Assembly (NCBI GenBank): GCA_013204545.1
Contig: JABMNN010000028.1
Span: forward strand, 1-64,000
Direction: 5' to 3'
Origin: Chloroflexota bacterium
Lineage (GTDB): Bacteria; Chloroflexota; Dehalococcoidia; Lucifugimonadales; Lucifugimonadaceae
Length of the DNA: 64,000 bases
In this document: positions 35,432 to 44,090 of the stretch, piece after piece
Layout: every line of letters begins with the position of its first letter
Position numbering within the stretch: position 1 is the stretch's first letter
The notes under the pieces: generated by a model
The model's input: the letters and a program-made list of their open reading frames with translations, nothing else
The model's database searches: none
Told to the model about the DNA's origin: nothing
Translations under genes and position numbers: made by a program

Positions 35432-36187
35432 CTAGGTCGCTGGTATCCCATTAGTAGAATTTTTCCGCGCAACGAATGCCAGTGCTGCCGTAACTCTCGA
35501 GTTAACCGTGGAATTTCCACTGAGGCCGAGCTTTGTAAAAGTGGTCCCGATGAAATTGTTCACGGTCCTTATTTTTATGCCTAGCGTGCTAGAAATATGC
35601 TCGCTGGATAAACCGTCTGAAATAAGTTCAAGGATTTGAATTTCTCGAAGAGTGAGCGTGTCGATTCGAAATATGGCAGTCCGAATTTCCAATGCAGGCG
35701 AGTTGGCGTTATCCCAGCTATTCGGATCATATTCACCCATTAGTACTCGTTTGGTTGTTCGTACTAGCACCTCGGTAACCAAACGACCATCACGTGAGAC
35801 CACCACGCTCATGACTGGTATTTGGTCAAGGAGTGATTTGAAAAATGGCACAACTAACCGCGGGGTAATAGCGATGATTTTGGCTTTTGTCGCCGTTTCT
35901 ACAGCGGTACTGAGCCACGTTGGATTAATCGGAATGGTTGTGGATGGACACGACAATATTATGATGTCGGCTTCGGAATGAAATCGCTTAGGAGGTTGTG
36001 AACAGGTGGCTAGCTCAGATCCGACGATGATGGCTCCACGAGCGGACAAGGCTGCACATGCTCCTGTAAATTCGATTTCATCGGGCGAAACCACCTGGAT
36101 TTGTGGTGCGTTGCCTCCTACAAGTAGGAAATCTTTCGAATTTTCGATGGCTGTTAATTGATTACCTGAAATGAATAAATCATGCAT
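35432..36187 (-). CDS. LuxR-type regulator with degenerate receiver-like N-terminus
   Basis: The 251-residue protein has a C-terminal LuxR/GerE helix-turn-helix (about 180-245): TLTLREIQILELISDGLSS, then EHISSTLGIKIRTVNNFIGTTFTKLGLSG. The N-terminal 150 residues show alternating strands and helices like a receiver domain (IIVGSEL, IIILSCPST, KIIAITPR) but without the acidic pocket or phospho-Asp, so control by phosphorylation is unlikely. TVNNFIGTTFTKL departs from the usual TVKNHLSNIYRKL, yet keeps the helix. It shares orientation with the chemosensory genes; its target is unknown. Confidence 0.82.
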   Translation of the reverse strand: MHDLFISGNQLTAIENSKDFLLVGGNAPQIQVVSPDEIEFTGACAALSARGAIIVGSELATCSQPPKRFHSEADIIILSCPSTTIPINPTWLSTAVETATKAKIIAITPRLVVPFFKSLLDQIPVMSVVVSRDGRLVTEVLVRTTKRVLMGEYDPNSWDNANSPALEIRTAIFRIDTLTLREIQILELISDGLSSEHISSTLGIKIRTVNNFIGTTFTKLGLSGNSTVNSRVTAALAFVARKNSTNGIPAT

Positions 36188-36308
36188 TGGGAATGATCAC
36201 CTGTTGCAGAAACGGAATAGTAAACGTCATCGCAGGAACTAAGTGTTTACGCCACATGTCATACTTCACCACAGCCCCTCTTCCATACCCTCAGGACATA
36301 AGAATTAG

Positions 36309-37154
36309 TCAGAGTACAGATAGCCCGTAAAATTTGGTAGCTGTTTTACCAAATACACTGGCTTTAGCCGTAGCTGAAAGTGAATTGAGGATATTTCGCG
36401 CTGAATCGGCGACGGTTTGGTAGTCACCTGCAAGAGTGCAAACGGGCCAGTCACTACCAAACATAAGCCTGTCAGTGCCATACATTCCCAATATATGGTG
36501 CACATATGGACGAAGGTCATCGGTCGTCCAGTTTTGGTGGTCTGCTTCCGTGATCATTCCAGAGATTTTGCAGTGGATTCCGTTGATGCTCGCAACCTTT
36601 CGCATGTCAGTGAGCCACGGCTCGACTAGATGTTCGGCTATTCGCGGCTTCGCTATGTGATCGACTACTGCACGGAGATCGGGGACTTGATCCATAACCT
36701 GCGGAATGAACGGTAAGTTAGCCGGTTTTGCCAGAAAATCGAATGTGAGTTTGCGCCGAACAAGTTCCTTCAGTCCGTTTATTGCTGCGGAATTTACTAA
36801 CCACCCGGGATCGTCTTCGCCCTCCCATATGTGGCGCACCCCTTTGAAGTATTTACTGCGCTGAAGCTCGTCGAGGGTATACCCGACTTACGGATCAGTT
36901 AGGTCGACCCACCCGACAACCCCGGCGATGAAGTCGTACTGATCGGCGAGTTCAAGCAGCCATCGCGCTTCGTCGGGAGACGAGACCGCTTGGACTACAA
37001 CGGTGTAGTCGACTCCAGCGGCTTTTATGAGCGGTGAAAGATCGGTGGGGCCGTAGTCGGTGGCTAGCGGGCTACCATCGGGCATCCACGAGTAGTCGAA
37101 TCGATCGATCTCCCAGAAATGCTGATGGCTGTCTACAATGGGAACTTTGATCAA
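36309..37154 (-). pseudogene. Amidohydrolase-2 family lactonase-like gene interrupted by one TAA
   Basis: The frame from ATG 37154 (IKVPIVDSHQHFWEIDRFDYSW) to 36309 would encode a 280-residue TIM-barrel lactonase/metal hydrolase of the amidohydrolase 2 family (fuconolactonase-like). The N-terminal HxH is DSHQHFW, then KGVRHIWEGEDDPGWL, DHIAKP with its His, and the final Asp in MFGSDWPVCTL. A single in-frame TAA at 36888-36890 follows VGWVDLTDP; the reading frame continues without a shift as VGYTLDELQRSKYF. It may be a recent nonsense mutation or a base-calling error. A beta-propeller (gluconolactonase-like) gene sits just upstream, consistent with a sugar-lactone role. Confidence 0.8.
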
Positions 37155-37233
37155 CCTGAGTACCCTTTCGGGATTCGTTAACTGTCGTTAGTCACGTAAG
37201 CACTAAAAAAAAGAGTGCTGTTACGAACGTTAT

Positions 37234-37926
37234 TTAGGCTACGATTTTACCGATTTCAGGCTTCCCGACGGTTGCTGTGTTGTGTACACCTGCGAAGTTC
37301 GCATCGCCGTACCAAAGTTCACCATCTTTTATCGACATCCCATGCACGTACGCATCGCCGGGGTCGAGAGTGATTCGATCCAATTCGGCACCCGTGTCGA
37401 CATCGTATTTCACAATGACATTATCTGTGGTGTGGGCACACCACAGACCATCGCTCACGCGCGCCAAACCGTGAAGTCGAGGTATATCCACCTCGAAGCT
37501 GTGTACATTTTTGTAGCCGTCGGAAGGATCCACCAAATAGATCGCTGTTGGCTGGAATGCTGTCACCCAAATTTTGCCGTCATCCCATTCGATCCCATGA
37601 ATTCCCCCACCATCTGGGGTACGAAATCGGTCAACAGGTTGACCAGTTTTCAAGTCGAGTTTGTAGATGTATCCGAGACCAGTGTCGGTGGATCTGGCAG
37701 GGCGCGAAACAGAATTTCCATTTGAGGCTGTCCAGATAAAACCACCACCAACCGTGATGCCTGACCCGTTGGCCGTGGGAGTGGAAATTGTTCGTAGTAG
37801 CTTGCCAGTTTCGTCCACTACATAGACGTTGTCTGTCTTTTGATCCATAACGAATAAGCCCTCATCAGTCCACTGAAGACCGTTCGGCATCTCGCAAGGC
37901 GTATCTATTTGTTTAACAGTTTTCAT
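37234..37926 (-). CDS. Beta-propeller (SMP-30/NHL-like) protein
   Basis: The 230-residue product is a short beta-propeller with repeated blades of the type W-x-D-x-G-L-x-V-x-D/I-W. Examples are GLQWTDEGLFVMDQKTD (18-34), GFIWTASNGN, HGIEWDDGKIWVTAFQP, LARVSDGLWCAHTTDN and MSIKDGELWYGDANFAG. It has no signal peptide. SMP-30/gluconolactonase relatives bind a divalent metal and open lactones, but the diagnostic ligand set is not fully visible, so enzymatic activity is unproven. It is transcribed with the interrupted amidohydrolase gene (79-base gap). Confidence 0.75.
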   Translation of the reverse strand: MKTVKQIDTPCEMPNGLQWTDEGLFVMDQKTDNVYVVDETGKLLRTISTPTANGSGITVGGGFIWTASNGNSVSRPARSTDTGLGYIYKLDLKTGQPVDRFRTPDGGGIHGIEWDDGKIWVTAFQPTAIYLVDPSDGYKNVHSFEVDIPRLHGLARVSDGLWCAHTTDNVIVKYDVDTGAELDRITLDPGDAYVHGMSIKDGELWYGDANFAGVHNTATVGKPEIGKIVA

Positions 37927-38286
37927 GGTGGTTCGTCGGGATCCTTCAGCAGTTAACGGGGGCGTGTATCGGACAATTTCCTAAAGGTTTTTGTACTGCA
38001 CCGCAATAATGTTTCCGAACTGGTCAAGAGTCAAGTGAGATATTCAAGACAATGCACCGAACCAATGCTGGCGTTTCAACCACTAGTAATTGGATGAATT
38101 ACACGTGAGATAGTCCCGATTATTAGATGTAGAATAGAAGTGTGATGTCGTGCCGGACGTACGCACCTATTTGATTTGTAGAAATTCTCCCGCCTCCGTC
38201 CACTGCGACTCACCTGTGAAAATAGCCGCTAAAGGCGCTGGCTTGAGTGCCGCGATTTGGCGTTGACTTATTAGGTGGTGGCAGAG
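37927..38286. other. Intergenic region, possible trace of a VOC-fold gene
   Basis: No complete gene is seen. On the minus strand, 37981-38040 reads SHLTLDQFGNIIAVQYKNL and a TAG; DQFGNIIAVQY resembles the last strand of glyoxalase/VOC proteins. Upstream the frame breaks at once, so at most it is a worn remnant. An AGGTGG ribosome site for the NYN gene lies at 38273-38278. Confidence 0.3.
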
Positions 38287-39366
38287 ATGCCCTCAAAGTC
38301 TTCTAGAACGTCGGATGTACGCGACAACGATCGCGTTATGGTTTTTATCGACGGAAGCAACCTGTATCACGTTCTCTCACAGAGCTGTGGCAGGCATGAT
38401 TTGCAGTTCGACAAGTTCGCTCTGAAGCTTGCTGATGGGCGCAAGCTTCAACGCATTTACTACTACAACATTCGTCAAGAATCTGACTCGAACCCAAGTG
38501 TTGGTGCTGAACAGGCGAAGTTCCTTGAATCGCTATATGACACCCCGTACGTGGAAGTTCGCCTGGGGATCTGGAAACAACGTGGCGACATTATGGTAGA
38601 GAAGGGTGTCGACGTAATGTTGGCAACCGACCTCGTAACGAACGCGTACAACGATCACTATGACACGGCTATCGTTGTTAGCGGAGACGCTGATTTCTAT
38701 CCTGCTCTTCAAGCGGTGAAGGATGTTGGCAAGCACATAGAGGTAGCTGCGTTTGACATGAACCTATCGTCGGAATCTGCGCGTGTTGCCGACTTGGTGT
38801 GCAAATTCAATAAAACCTACTTCACCGGATTGTGGGTGACCAGAGCACAGGCTCAATCGCGCCCGAGTTCACGAGCCGAAGTTTCAGATGAAGCTGCTTC
38901 ACCTAACGGTGAGGATAAAGCTGCCACTAAAGCAGCAACAGCTCGGCGTTCAAGTGTGCGAAAACCGCTCTCGGCTTCTCGGTCAAGCTCGTCCGATACC
39001 AGCACGCGAACTCGACGTCCTGCGGCGTCACGTACACGCAAATCCGACACCCCTGAGCCATCGGCATCAGATAACCGCGAGTCTACGGCTACACCGACCA
39101 CAACTGACTCAAGTATGCGTCGAACTCCGACTCGTCGCCGTGTGGGCGGTACGAACGGATCATCTTCAAATGACAGTAGCAGCGTTTCTCGCTCGGCTCC
39201 CAGGCCTCCAGTATTGAGAACATCTGTTGAATCGACTCCGATCCCAACTCCAACTCCGGCTCCGGTTGCGAGTAAGATCTCGAGTGATGCTGATCCAGTT
39301 GGAAGCCCGACTCGACGTAGGAATTGGCGTGGACGTCTAGGCCTTAACAACACCGACGACGAGTAA
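38287..39366 (+). CDS. NYN-domain (LabA/DUF88-like) nuclease with disordered basic tail
   Basis: The first 180 residues form an NYN domain, a PIN-like fold seen in RNA-processing or RNA-degrading proteins. Acidic active-site positions are visible in VMVFIDGSNLYHV, KGVDVMLATDLV and AIVVSGDADFYPALQ. From about residue 185 to the end (359 total) the sequence is Ser/Thr/Pro/Arg-rich, with repeated RR/TR elements (STRTRRPAASRTRK, RRTPTRRRVGG) and a closing RRRNWRGRLG, typical of a disordered nucleic-acid-binding tail. ATG 38287 has AGGTGG eight bases upstream; GTG starts at 38275/38278 fall in that site. A terminator follows. The RNA substrate is unknown. Confidence 0.88.
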   Translation: MPSKSSRTSDVRDNDRVMVFIDGSNLYHVLSQSCGRHDLQFDKFALKLADGRKLQRIYYYNIRQESDSNPSVGAEQAKFLESLYDTPYVEVRLGIWKQRGDIMVEKGVDVMLATDLVTNAYNDHYDTAIVVSGDADFYPALQAVKDVGKHIEVAAFDMNLSSESARVADLVCKFNKTYFTGLWVTRAQAQSRPSSRAEVSDEAASPNGEDKAATKAATARRSSVRKPLSASRSSSSDTSTRTRRPAASRTRKSDTPEPSASDNRESTATPTTTDSSMRRTPTRRRVGGTNGSSSNDSSSVSRSAPRPPVLRTSVESTPIPTPTPAPVASKISSDADPVGSPTRRRNWRGRLGLNNTDDE

Positions 39367-39398
39367 GCCTCCCGTACGGTAGGTAGATAGTGATCGCA

Positions 39399-39440
39399 AA
39401 AAAGGATGGCATCGGAAATCGATGCCATCCTTTTTATTTT
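39399..39440 (+). terminator. Terminator behind the NYN gene
   Basis: AAAAAGGATGGCATCG (39399-39414) pairs perfectly with CGATGCCATCCTTTTT (39420-39435) around GAAAT, and ATTTTG follows. Because the A/T ends are symmetrical it could also function on the other strand. Confidence 0.88.
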
Positions 39441-39541
39441 GTACTGATTCTCGAATCCCAACGCGTTGACCGCTGATAGTCAGAATGCTAGTTTCCGCTG
39501 TGAAACGTATTAATGAATGCGCCATTTACAAGGATTATTGA

Positions 39542-40900
39542 ATGCCATCACTCCAGAGCTTGTTGGATCAGGTTGAATCGGCAACGAACGAGATTGTCGA
39601 ACTCGAACAATCTTTAGTCCGTATCCCGTCAGTAAACACCGGTTTCATGCCGACTGGAGGAGAGACGGCGGTCGCAGAATTCATCAGAGATTGGCTGGCA
39701 CAGGACGGTCTGTCATCAGAGATCCTTGCTCGTGATGCTGATCGAGGAAACATCATCTCTGTGTACCCAGGTGATGACAATGACACCCGACTGATGTTGA
39801 TGTCACACACAGATGTAGTTCCAGTCGAAAATGAAACCAAGTGGAATTGGGATCCGTTCGCAGCCGAGATTTCCGAAGGACGTGTTTACGGACGGGGCGC
39901 GTCGGACTGTAAAGCATTATTAACGTCTCAGTTGATGGCAATGGCGATCATGAAGCGATCGGGGGTGCGGCTCGATCATGGCCTTCGACTCGTAAGCGGC
40001 GCAGATGAAGAGCATGGCGGACGGTGGGGATTCGGTTGGCTTGCAGATAACCATCCTGAGTCGTTGAAGTCGCAGTTCGCTGTGAACGAGGGTGGTGGTA
40101 CGCCTGTGGAGATCGGGAACTCTCTGACTTACCTACTAGGCACAGGCGAAAAGGGGCGAATGGAACTTCACATCACGCTTCGTGGTGAAAGTGCGCACGC
40201 TTCAGTTCCGTGGACAGGTGTCAATGCCACCTACAAACTTTCTCGGGCTCTCGGGGCTATTGAGGGTTATCGGCCTGAACTCGACACATCTCTTGAGATT
40301 TTCGAGCACGTAGGTGCCTTTGGTATCGAAGAGAAGCCCTCACCGATGAATATAGACCGAATTGTGGCGGAGCTTAACGTGACTTCTCCTCGATTGGGAT
40401 CATTGCTGAAAGCGCTATCTCGTATGGTGCTGACACCGACCATGGTGTCAGGCGGGATCAAGTCGAACAGTGTGCCGGAAGAAATCAAACTCACATGCGA
40501 TATTCGAACCCTGCCGTTTCAGGATGAGGCATATGTCCGTCGGCAGCTTGATCAGGCGTTTGAAGGGATCGATGGCCTCGAGTACGAAATCGACTACATG
40601 TCGGTACCGAACTCATCTGAATTTGAAACGGAATTGACTGCTTCCATTCGTAAAGCTCAGGCGGTAGCTGTTGGCAGGGACGATATCCAATGGATTCCGG
40701 CTATCAGTAATGGGTTTACCGATTCCCGGTTCACTCGAAATCTTGGAATCATCACTTACGGTTTTGCTGGAGCTCACCCCGACGATGATCCAATGCTTTC
40801 TCGTGCTCACGGGACAGATGAATCGGTCGGTATAGCTTCGTTAATCAGTGGTACGAGAAGCATGTTGGCGATTGCCTACGATTTGTGTGGTGGCAGATGA
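39542..40900 (+). CDS. M20-family metallopeptidase/deacylase
   Basis: This 452-residue zinc hydrolase belongs to peptidase family M20 (ArgE/DapE/CPG2-like). The first metal ligand is in MLMSHTDVVPVE, the bridging Asp in YGRGASDCKALL, the catalytic Glu pair in SGADEEHGGRWG, and a final His in LSRAHGTDESVG. The dimerisation lid is at about 190-310 (ELHITLRGESAHASVPW). It acts in the cytoplasm (no signal peptide) on an amide or peptide bond; the exact substrate is not evident. The stop overlaps the start of the following gene as ATGA (40897-40900), so they are co-translated. Confidence 0.9.
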   Translation: MPSLQSLLDQVESATNEIVELEQSLVRIPSVNTGFMPTGGETAVAEFIRDWLAQDGLSSEILARDADRGNIISVYPGDDNDTRLMLMSHTDVVPVENETKWNWDPFAAEISEGRVYGRGASDCKALLTSQLMAMAIMKRSGVRLDHGLRLVSGADEEHGGRWGFGWLADNHPESLKSQFAVNEGGGTPVEIGNSLTYLLGTGEKGRMELHITLRGESAHASVPWTGVNATYKLSRALGAIEGYRPELDTSLEIFEHVGAFGIEEKPSPMNIDRIVAELNVTSPRLGSLLKALSRMVLTPTMVSGGIKSNSVPEEIKLTCDIRTLPFQDEAYVRRQLDQAFEGIDGLEYEIDYMSVPNSSEFETELTASIRKAQAVAVGRDDIQWIPAISNGFTDSRFTRNLGIITYGFAGAHPDDDPMLSRAHGTDESVGIASLISGTRSMLAIAYDLCGGR

Positions 40901-41537
40901 ATAATCGACAGCCAGTAACCAGTGACGATCTGAGAACGGCGGCAGCGCTGTGTACTAGTTCGGTGTTGGAGTTGGACCTGATCTTTGGAGCGGGCTTGCG
41001 TATGGGCTTGAGTGGACACGTTCACAGACGATGGCTCATATCAGTAATGCGTTGGTGCACTATTCCAACAATCTCGGCACAAGGGCGCAGGATAATCCAG
41101 GTACACGAGGTCTTTTATTCGGTGAAGGAAGTATCGATGCCGCCACGTGGCAGGTTGAGAACGGCGCCGGTGTATTGGCCCTTATCGCTGAATCTATTCC
41201 TGCTGAGACGCGAGCTTTCCATCGAACTGGCATACCAGACGTCGAAGGCTTTCTGGCGATGGGATGTGTCGAGATTCTTCTGCATGGCTACGATTTAGTG
41301 GTTGGAACTGATGCCGAGTTCGAACCCGATTCCGATCTTTGTAAGCGCGTGTTGGGTCGCTTGTTCCCGTGGGCTCCGCTCGATCGACCGGGCTGGACAA
41401 CGTTGCTATGGGCCACCGGTCGCGGCGATATTGATGGTTACACGAGCCTGGGTGAAACTTGGATGTGGCACAACGATCTGCTGAGTGAACGGGGTGGAAA
41501 TATTCCGGATTCACGTCACTGGATCACCCGAAACTAG
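40897..41537 (+). pseudogene. Mycothiol-dependent maleylpyruvate isomerase-type gene with a frameshift
   Basis: The protein would be a DinB-fold enzyme of the maleylpyruvate isomerase family (mycothiol-dependent-like). The N-terminus from ATG 40897 reads VTSDDLRTAAALCTSSVLELDL. After about base 40980 the homologous continuation (LWSGLAYGLEWTRSQTMAHISNALVHY) lies in a different frame, as expected from loss of one base. The rest, in one frame to 41537, contains RAFHRTGIPDVEGFLAMGCVEILLHGYD and RLFPWAPLDRPGWTTLLWATGR, both characteristic. The upstream M20 gene overlaps its start. Either a recent frameshift or a sequencing error; a short internal start at ATG 41031 would omit the first helix and is unlikely to give a working enzyme. 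Confidence 0.78.
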
Positions 41538-41605
41538 CACCTACTTATTACCGGTTTGGAGCCTCCTTGTTTCTCACCGCTGCCAAGGTCTAATCTAGAA
41601 ATCGA

Positions 41606-43282
41606 ATGACAAATAATTCAACTCCGAACGTTTTGTTCATTATGGCCGACCAAATGAAGGCCTCAATTCTTCAGTTGTACTCGTCGGAGATTGGAATCGA
41701 AACTCCGTCATTGGAGCGATTAGCTGGCGAAGGCGTTCGATTTGAACATGCGATAACCCCGCACCCTTTGTGCGTTCCAGCTCGCACTTCGGTCATGACG
41801 GGGCGATACCCGCATTCAACCGGCTGTCGGCGAAACGAAACGCTGATGCCTGAGAACGAGCAGCATGCATTTAGGATCTGGAAGGAAAATGGTTTTACAA
41901 CTGGTTTGATCGGAAAGAATCACTGTTTTATCGAGTCCAGCGATTTGAAATTGTTCGACGTACGTTGTGAGATTTCTCATACTGGATTGCCACTCTCAGG
42001 AGTCTACAAAGGCGAAAATGCCGGTAACACGGGCATGGAATGGATTGTTCCCGAGAGGGCTATTTATGCAGCTCACCAAGCTCGGGTAAATCTTTGTGAC
42101 AATGCACAAAGTCCGAGAATTGCCTACAAAGTTTCGGATACACCTGAAGAATATTTCGGGACTGCTGTGATCGCCTCTCAAACAGAAGCGTTTCTAGAGA
42201 AGTATGTTTCAGGTGAATTTTCCTCAGATTCGACAAAAGGACCTGATCCTTTCGCCCTGTGGGTTTCATTCCTTGATCCTCATGAGCCTTTTGAGGCTCC
42301 ACGGCGGTACGCCGATATGTTCCCTCCTGATGAGGTTGTTATGCCTCCCCAAAGGACGAACGAGTACACCGATGGGACATCGCCAGAACGGAACAGAGTG
42401 CTCGCGAGGATGATGCGGCAGGCTGATGATGCAGAGGAGCATCGGCGCGGAGTAGTCAGTGTCTATCAGGCGATGACTAGATTCGTTGACGATGGGATAG
42501 GTAGGATTCTCGACAAACTGGACGAGCTTGATCTTCGCGAAAACACGATTGTTGTATTCACAGCCGATCATGGTGATTTCATTGGTGAGCATGGAATGGC
42601 TGTGAATGGTGGTGTTTTCTACGATGCACTTGTGCGCGTGCCAATGATTGTTTCTTGGCCGAGTGGTGGCGTTCCTCAAGGTGTCAGTGACGATTCAATG
42701 ACAAGTACGTTGGACATCGTTCCAACCCTGCTTGAATTGCAGGGTTTGGCATCGTTTGACGATATTGGCGCTGGATGGGTACGTGACGGCATTCGGGAAT
42801 CTTCAGTGCTGGATGAAACTCAGACGCGTAGGATGCAGGGGCGACCTCTGCCGACCGTCACTGCCGCCGTTCCACGCGTTGCATCGTTCTCAGAATATGG
42901 AGCGGGAGGCCCGCCAGTAACAATGGAGTTGCTCGATGGGCTAGACAAGCCATTCGGCTATCACACCGTTATCGAAACACTATGGGCTCGGGAGACGGAA
43001 GGCCGACGAAAGATGGTTCGTACCAAGCACTGGAAGTACATCACCGATCCGATTGCGCGGGGAGCAACGTTGACTTCTGGGTCGGACGGCGGACCGGGAG
43101 ACGTAGACGAACTCTACGATTTAACCCAAGATCCTTGGGAACTCCAGAATGTCGCCCATTTGCCTGCAAGCGCTGAAGTCATTTCAGAAATGCGATCGTT
43201 GTTAGCCGGTTGGATGATCGATACCGATGATCCCATTCCTGTCGAAATTCCTGAAACGGTTGGGAGGACTGCTCCTCGATAG
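41606..43282 (+). CDS. Type I sulfatase (formylglycine-dependent)
   Basis: The 558-residue enzyme hydrolyses sulfate esters, releasing sulfate. The N-terminal alkaline-phosphatase-like fold starts NVLFIMADQM with the metal Asp D15. The modification site is C56-V-P-A-R60 (HPLCVPARTSVMTGRYPH), the CxPxR signature whose Cys is oxidised to formylglycine. Further metal ligands lie in FTADHGDFIGEHG. The C-terminal subdomain ends DELYDLTQDPWELQNVAHLP. No signal peptide is seen, so it may act in the cytoplasm, which is usual for some sulfatases that take up their substrates. A maturase (FGE or anSME) is not in the window. Whether the substrate is a sulfated sugar or choline sulfate is unknown. Confidence 0.92.
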   Translation: MTNNSTPNVLFIMADQMKASILQLYSSEIGIETPSLERLAGEGVRFEHAITPHPLCVPARTSVMTGRYPHSTGCRRNETLMPENEQHAFRIWKENGFTTGLIGKNHCFIESSDLKLFDVRCEISHTGLPLSGVYKGENAGNTGMEWIVPERAIYAAHQARVNLCDNAQSPRIAYKVSDTPEEYFGTAVIASQTEAFLEKYVSGEFSSDSTKGPDPFALWVSFLDPHEPFEAPRRYADMFPPDEVVMPPQRTNEYTDGTSPERNRVLARMMRQADDAEEHRRGVVSVYQAMTRFVDDGIGRILDKLDELDLRENTIVVFTADHGDFIGEHGMAVNGGVFYDALVRVPMIVSWPSGGVPQGVSDDSMTSTLDIVPTLLELQGLASFDDIGAGWVRDGIRESSVLDETQTRRMQGRPLPTVTAAVPRVASFSEYGAGGPPVTMELLDGLDKPFGYHTVIETLWARETEGRRKMVRTKHWKYITDPIARGATLTSGSDGGPGDVDELYDLTQDPWELQNVAHLPASAEVISEMRSLLAGWMIDTDDPIPVEIPETVGRTAPR

Positions 43283-43382
43283 CGACACCCCAAAGCAGGT
43301 TGAAATACGATAATCTTTCGGCGTCCAATTCACGCTATTTTTGATAGGCACTCGCCACTGGCGAGCCTAGAGGTCTCATTTA

Positions 43383-44051
43383 ATGAATCGATTCTTGAAA
43401 TTGCCCAAGATTCAGCTGTTGCTAGTATCGGCCTTCTTGCTTGCCGCTGTGGCTGTCGCCTGTGGATCTGACGGTGGTGGTGACGGCGTCGCTATTGGCG
43501 GCTCTGAAGAGTTCCCGAAGAGGATTCGCGTGGTCGAGTCAACTGTGATATTTAGTGAGGCAGACGTGAAAGCAATCGGGTTTAAAGGTCAACGAGATTT
43601 CATTATCGAGTACCCGGGAACCTCGGTCGCAAAGTGGGGCTTCATGAATCAGAAAGAGATTGGTCTTTTGATTTACGCGAGTGCGGAAGATGCTAAAACT
43701 CTCGGGGTCACAGCAGCAGAAGCTCAGACGTTCAGACGAGAGGGTGACGGTCAGGCACCTGACGGGAACCTTATCGACCGGATATCGTGCCGTGACAAGG
43801 CTGGGGCATCAGCTGTGAAGGCCGAAACGGACAATGGCTCTAAGGCATTCTCATCTTCGTATCTCGACCCTGAAATTGGCGAGTCCGAAAGCATTCTGCC
43901 GGTTGGCGGAGCGTGCTCGAACCGATTCCCGACATATAACGATTACACAGTGATAGGAAACATCGTGGTCATGTGCGAAGGCGACGGCCGCAATCTGACT
44001 GAACCTTCAACCAACTGCGAAAAAATCGAAGAATGGTTGACGGCATCCTAG
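43383..44051 (+). CDS. Small lipoprotein of unknown function
   Basis: The 222-residue protein has a signal peptide (residues 5-24) ending in the lipobox AVAC (Cys about residue 27), then a Gly/Asp-rich linker (GSDGGGDG). The mature part has four Cys (including ISCRDK, GACSNRF, VMCEGDG and TNCEK) that could form two disulfides, which supports export. I recognise no domain. A small hairpin (CTCGCC/GGCGAG, 43351-43365) sits in its leader. It ends 39 bases from the convergent acyltransferase gene. Confidence 0.75.
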   Translation: MNRFLKLPKIQLLLVSAFLLAAVAVACGSDGGGDGVAIGGSEEFPKRIRVVESTVIFSEADVKAIGFKGQRDFIIEYPGTSVAKWGFMNQKEIGLLIYASAEDAKTLGVTAAEAQTFRREGDGQAPDGNLIDRISCRDKAGASAVKAETDNGSKAFSSSYLDPEIGESESILPVGGACSNRFPTYNDYTVIGNIVVMCEGDGRNLTEPSTNCEKIEEWLTAS

Positions 44052-44090
44052 ACTTCCGAGCCGGATAACGGTTGATTTACGATAATTCGA

